From positions 365,302 to 429,301 of the forward strand of contig NZ_JAVHJP010000005.1 in the NCBI RefSeq assembly GCF_031020795.1: a DNA stretch of 64,000 nt, read 5' to 3'. The notes under the pieces are model-generated. The model was not told the origin of the DNA. It saw nothing but the letters and a program-made list of their open reading frames with translations, and did no database searches. Of the stretch, positions 61,959 to 64,000 are shown in pieces. Both the position numbers and the translations under genes were made by a program. How positions within the stretch are numbered: position 1 is the stretch's first letter; each line of letters begins with the position of its first letter. The DNA is from Hydrogenophaga pseudoflava (GTDB taxonomy: Bacteria > Pseudomonadota > Gammaproteobacteria > Burkholderiales > Burkholderiaceae_C).

Positions 61959-62006
61959 TTTCTGCAAACCGCTAAAAGGGTCGGTTTGCAGAAAGGTTTG
62001 CAGAAA
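61959..62006. repeat. Inverted and direct repeat in the 459-bp gap after the AlbA_2 gene
   Basis: A perfect 13-bp inverted repeat, tttctgcaaaccg (61959-61971) and cggtttgcagaaa (61982-61994), has a 10-nt loop. The right arm is then repeated directly as ggtttgcagaaa (61995-62006). No T-tract follows, so a terminator is only one option; a protein-binding or recombination site is another. The rest of the gap (62007-62360) has no gene I can support. Confidence 0.6.
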
Positions 62007-62360
62007 CGTGTAGAGAGACACATAAGCCAAGAAATGCCCCCTTATGAATCAAGGCTCTCCCGGGCTTCTCGAACCAAAAGGTGAGAAGGCGGGCCTCATA
62101 AGGTGAGAAATTCCTCCTGCAGGGGGGGTCTTCCTCCGTACCTCTACGGTGTCATCGCATACGGTCACCCATGGAGACCTTAACCAGAGAGTAACTCCCC
62201 TGTGAAGGGTTGAAGGGTCGATGAGAGCACGACGTAGGCCTGCATTTTCCCACCACGGTTTGCTGTTGCTCACAGTACCTCGTTGTTGTTGAATCTTCAA
62301 GCATGTCTGCGGCAACGTCGGTAGCCGGTCGTCGGCTCTTGCGCAGGCTGAGGAGGTGCT

Positions 62361-63482
62361 GTGAAGATTTCGCGTGAAGAGCTGTACCGCAGGGTTTGGG
62401 AGAAGCCAGTCACCCATATCGCCAAGGAACTCGACATCTCTGACGTCGGTTTAGCCAAAGCTTGTCGCAAGCATGCGATTCCTCTGCCCCCGGTGGGCTA
62501 CTGGGTGAAGCTCAAGTTCGGCAAGGCAGGTTCCAGACCACCGCTGCCAAAGCTTGCGGTCGAGAGCGAGATAGAAATCGATGCGCGCCGATACCGGCTT
62601 GCTCCTCCAGTCAAGGCAGACGAGAACGAACCCAAACTGGTCGTCGTCCCCCAGCCTGAACTTCAGGCTGAAAAGCTCAGCCGGTTCACTGCAGCGACCC
62701 GAAAGAAGCTGCTGAGTACGAAGCCTGACAGACACGGCTTCCTTGAGTGCTCGGGCCCAGAACTGTTTTCATGTCGTGTCTCTGAAGGAACAGTGGAATA
62801 TGCAGCTTTGCTCCTTGACGCGGTGGAGAAGGCACTGCCCGAAGTCCAAGCGAAGCTGGTCAAAGGCGAAAAGGCCCTTGAGTTTGAGCATGACGGCCAG
62901 CGCGTCTCGTTCCGACTTTTCGAGCAACATTCAAGAGCTGAGGCGCCCGTGCAGGACCCGTTCTACAAGCGCTTGGGAGGCACTGAATATGTCTATACCT
63001 TTACCGGGAAGCTGAGCCTAGAAATCACCAGCTACTTTGACGGGCGCAAGAAGTGGGGTGATGGCGCTCGCGAGTCTTTGAGCGACAAACTCGGCTCGTT
63101 CGTCCAAGGTCTTGTGGACGCTGCAAGAGCCCTGAAGAAGCGCGCTCAAGAAATGGAAGCGCAACGACTGAGATGGGCAGAAGAAGCCAGAGTGCGCGAA
63201 GAGCGGGAGCGCGAAAATCGTGCGTTGGAAGACTTCAGGCAGAAGCTCCTGGCCGAGGCCAAAGCATCGAACGACAGTCAGTTGATGCTGGCGTACCTGC
63301 TTCGCATTCAGGAGCGGTTGGCAGAATCAGATACGCCCCTGCAAAAGCACGCTCATGAATGGCTGCAAAGAGCGCAGCGCATAGCTGAACAAACGAACCC
63401 CGAACTTCGTCGTGTCCGGCGACTCACCGCTGGCGGAGAACCGGACCCCTTCAGTGGCTACTTCGGGCGAGCTTTGATTTGA
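62361..63482 (+). CDS. HTH-containing coiled-coil protein of unknown function
   Basis: A 373-residue protein starting with GTG after AGGAGG (62351-62356). Residues 1-50 look like a helix-turn-helix (ELYRRVWEKPVTHIAKELDI, then SDVGLAKACRKHAIPLPPVG). A mixed middle part follows, and residues about 235-310 are a charged coiled coil (KKRAQEMEAQRLRWAEEARV, RERERENRALEDFRQKLL). I do not recognise the family. Its position beside the restriction and ATPase genes suggests a mobile or defence role. Confidence 0.75.
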   Translation: MKISREELYRRVWEKPVTHIAKELDISDVGLAKACRKHAIPLPPVGYWVKLKFGKAGSRPPLPKLAVESEIEIDARRYRLAPPVKADENEPKLVVVPQPELQAEKLSRFTAATRKKLLSTKPDRHGFLECSGPELFSCRVSEGTVEYAALLLDAVEKALPEVQAKLVKGEKALEFEHDGQRVSFRLFEQHSRAEAPVQDPFYKRLGGTEYVYTFTGKLSLEITSYFDGRKKWGDGARESLSDKLGSFVQGLVDAARALKKRAQEMEAQRLRWAEEARVREERERENRALEDFRQKLLAEAKASNDSQLMLAYLLRIQERLAESDTPLQKHAHEWLQRAQRIAEQTNPELRRVRRLTAGGEPDPFSGYFGRALI

Positions 63483-63483
63483 C

Positions 63484-63507
63484 CGTCTGAACCATGCGGC
63501 TCAGACG
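63484..63507 (+). terminator. Possible terminator hairpin after the HTH/coiled-coil gene
   Basis: A 7-bp perfect stem, CGTCTGA (63484-63490) and TCAGACG (63501-63507), has a 10-nt loop that begins right after the stop codon. No clear T-run follows, so termination is uncertain. Confidence 0.4.
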
Positions 63508-63627
63508 CATGTCTCCCCTTGCTGCGGGCCTGGCTGTTGGTTGCCGATGTTCCAGAGGGCCCTGCGGTAGTACTGGACCCAACGCTAGTGAAGAATCGAG
63601 CCCGCTTCTTTGCCCGCTAGGGAATTG

Positions 63628-63663
63628 AGGTCGCAGTTTCCTTTCCTTTTGCCACTGCGACCT
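63628..63663 (+). other. Strong hairpin in the noncoding stretch 63483-63804
   Basis: AGGTCGCAGT (63628-63637) and ACTGCGACCT (63654-63663) pair perfectly over 10 bp, with a pyrimidine-rich 16-nt loop. It lies in a 322-bp stretch without a gene I can support, so it may belong to a leader or a small RNA. No -10/-35 pair stands out. Confidence 0.4.
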
Positions 63664-63781
63664 GGGTGCGCGATAGCACTGTTGCCCGTGAAAGGACGCA
63701 TCTGTACTGCGGGTGTAGGAATAAAAACAGATAGCCTCAAAGGTATTTGTTGCTCTCAAACCGGGGCAGCGCATAGAGTCA

Positions 63782-63800
63782 CGCTCCGATTGAAGGAGCG
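63782..63800 (+). promoter_or_regulatory. Hairpin that covers the ribosome-binding site of the 54-residue gene
   Basis: CGCTCC (63782-63787) pairs with GGAGCG (63795-63800) around a 7-nt loop. The right arm holds the GAAGGAG ribosome-binding site of the ATG at 63805, so the stem could limit its translation. Confidence 0.45.
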
Positions 63801-63804
63801 CTGA

Positions 63805-63969
63805 ATGCGAGCCCCAAACTGGATTTGCGATGACGGAACTGCCATCTCCTTGTTGCAGATGAGCACTGCGCACATTTTGAATGCCCGGGCCTATCTGCTG
63901 TCTGGAACTGGCCCATACGGGCCGTATGCGTCCGGTTATCCCATCTTGACATGGGCCGCTCACAGATAG
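63805..63969 (+). CDS. Small 54-residue protein of unknown function
   Basis: A short gene starting with ATG 6 bp after GAAGGAG and ending with TAG. The product begins MRAPNWICDDGTAIS and continues LLQMSTAHILNARAYL; this W-x-x-x-D-G, then M-(S/T)-x-(A/S)-H-I-L-N pattern recalls, from memory, small proteins of phages and integrative elements. Its function is unknown. The last bases of the window hold nothing further. Confidence 0.55.
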   Translation: MRAPNWICDDGTAISLLQMSTAHILNARAYLLSGTGPYGPYASGYPILTWAAHR

Positions 63970-64000
63970 CTTAGCAAGAGATCAAGCCGCGGGTTTACAG

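Noticed and set aside
1..64000. rRNA, tRNA, insertion sequences and transposases
   Set aside because: I looked for conserved tRNA arms, rRNA blocks and transposase motifs on both strands and found none that I could support.

Overview
The window is a chromosomal segment of a GC-rich (mostly about 70% G+C) Gram-negative bacterium. The gene content points to Betaproteobacteria, most likely Burkholderiales/Comamonadaceae: a phnGHIJ-type C-P lyase operon with DUF1045 and phnN, an NrtR-controlled pncA-pncB-nadE-nadM operon, a PACE-type transporter, and ABC operons typical of that group. The taxonomic call is inference from content and base composition; no rRNA or tRNA gene was found.

Layout. (1) 1-11399, phosphonate use: a minus-strand C-P lyase operon (phnGHIJ, a GNAT acetyltransferase, phnKLM), then a transport unit (phnCDE and the start of an HD-domain protein cut by the window edge). 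The divergent plus-strand unit carries the regulator phnF, a DUF1045 phosphoesterase and phnN. Two matching operator-like palindromes lie before phnG/phnF and before phnC. (2) 11498-13751: a chemoreceptor and a nitroreductase. (3) 14073-33420: a nine-gene plus-strand operon of about 19 kb that I cannot match to a described system. It encodes four giant paralogues built from a shared head domain and tandem repeats of about 95 residues, two further large beta-rich proteins, a small unknown protein, a free-standing protein resembling a protease propeptide, and a subtilase fused to a C39-like cysteine-peptidase domain. None has a Sec signal. A convergent M15 cell-wall peptidase gene (33439-34047) follows. 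(4) 34117-36135: a ferredoxin, a CoA-binding protein and O-acetylhomoserine sulfhydrylase. (5) 36139-41808: NAD salvage under two strong NrtR operators. (6) 41923-43635: a candidate RiPP operon (66-residue CxxC peptide, DUF692/MNIO enzyme, partner protein). (7) 43651-48590: a polar amino-acid ABC transporter with its GntR regulator, a thioredoxin-like protein, a PACE transporter and acylphosphatase. (8) 48637-64000: a lower-GC defence-like island with an NYN-LOTUS protein, a type I restriction-modification system with attached AAA ATPase and HNH nuclease, a DUF5655 nuclease-like protein, a membrane protein, an AlbA_2 ATPase, an HTH/coiled-coil protein and a small 54-residue gene.

Main discovery. 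Three promoters share one arrangement, GGTCCCT, then GGATG, exactly 17 bases, TCCTA, then a TGG about three bases on. They precede the nine-gene operon (13959-14010), the M15 peptidase gene (34096-34137, minus strand) and the RiPP-like operon (41819-41876). This ties physically separate genes into one apparent regulon: repeat scaffolds, two protease activities with a separate propeptide-like protein, a peptidoglycan hydrolase and a modified-peptide pathway. What it makes or does is unknown. My reading is a cytoplasmically assembled proteolytic or scaffold complex, perhaps released by the M15 enzyme; this is inference.
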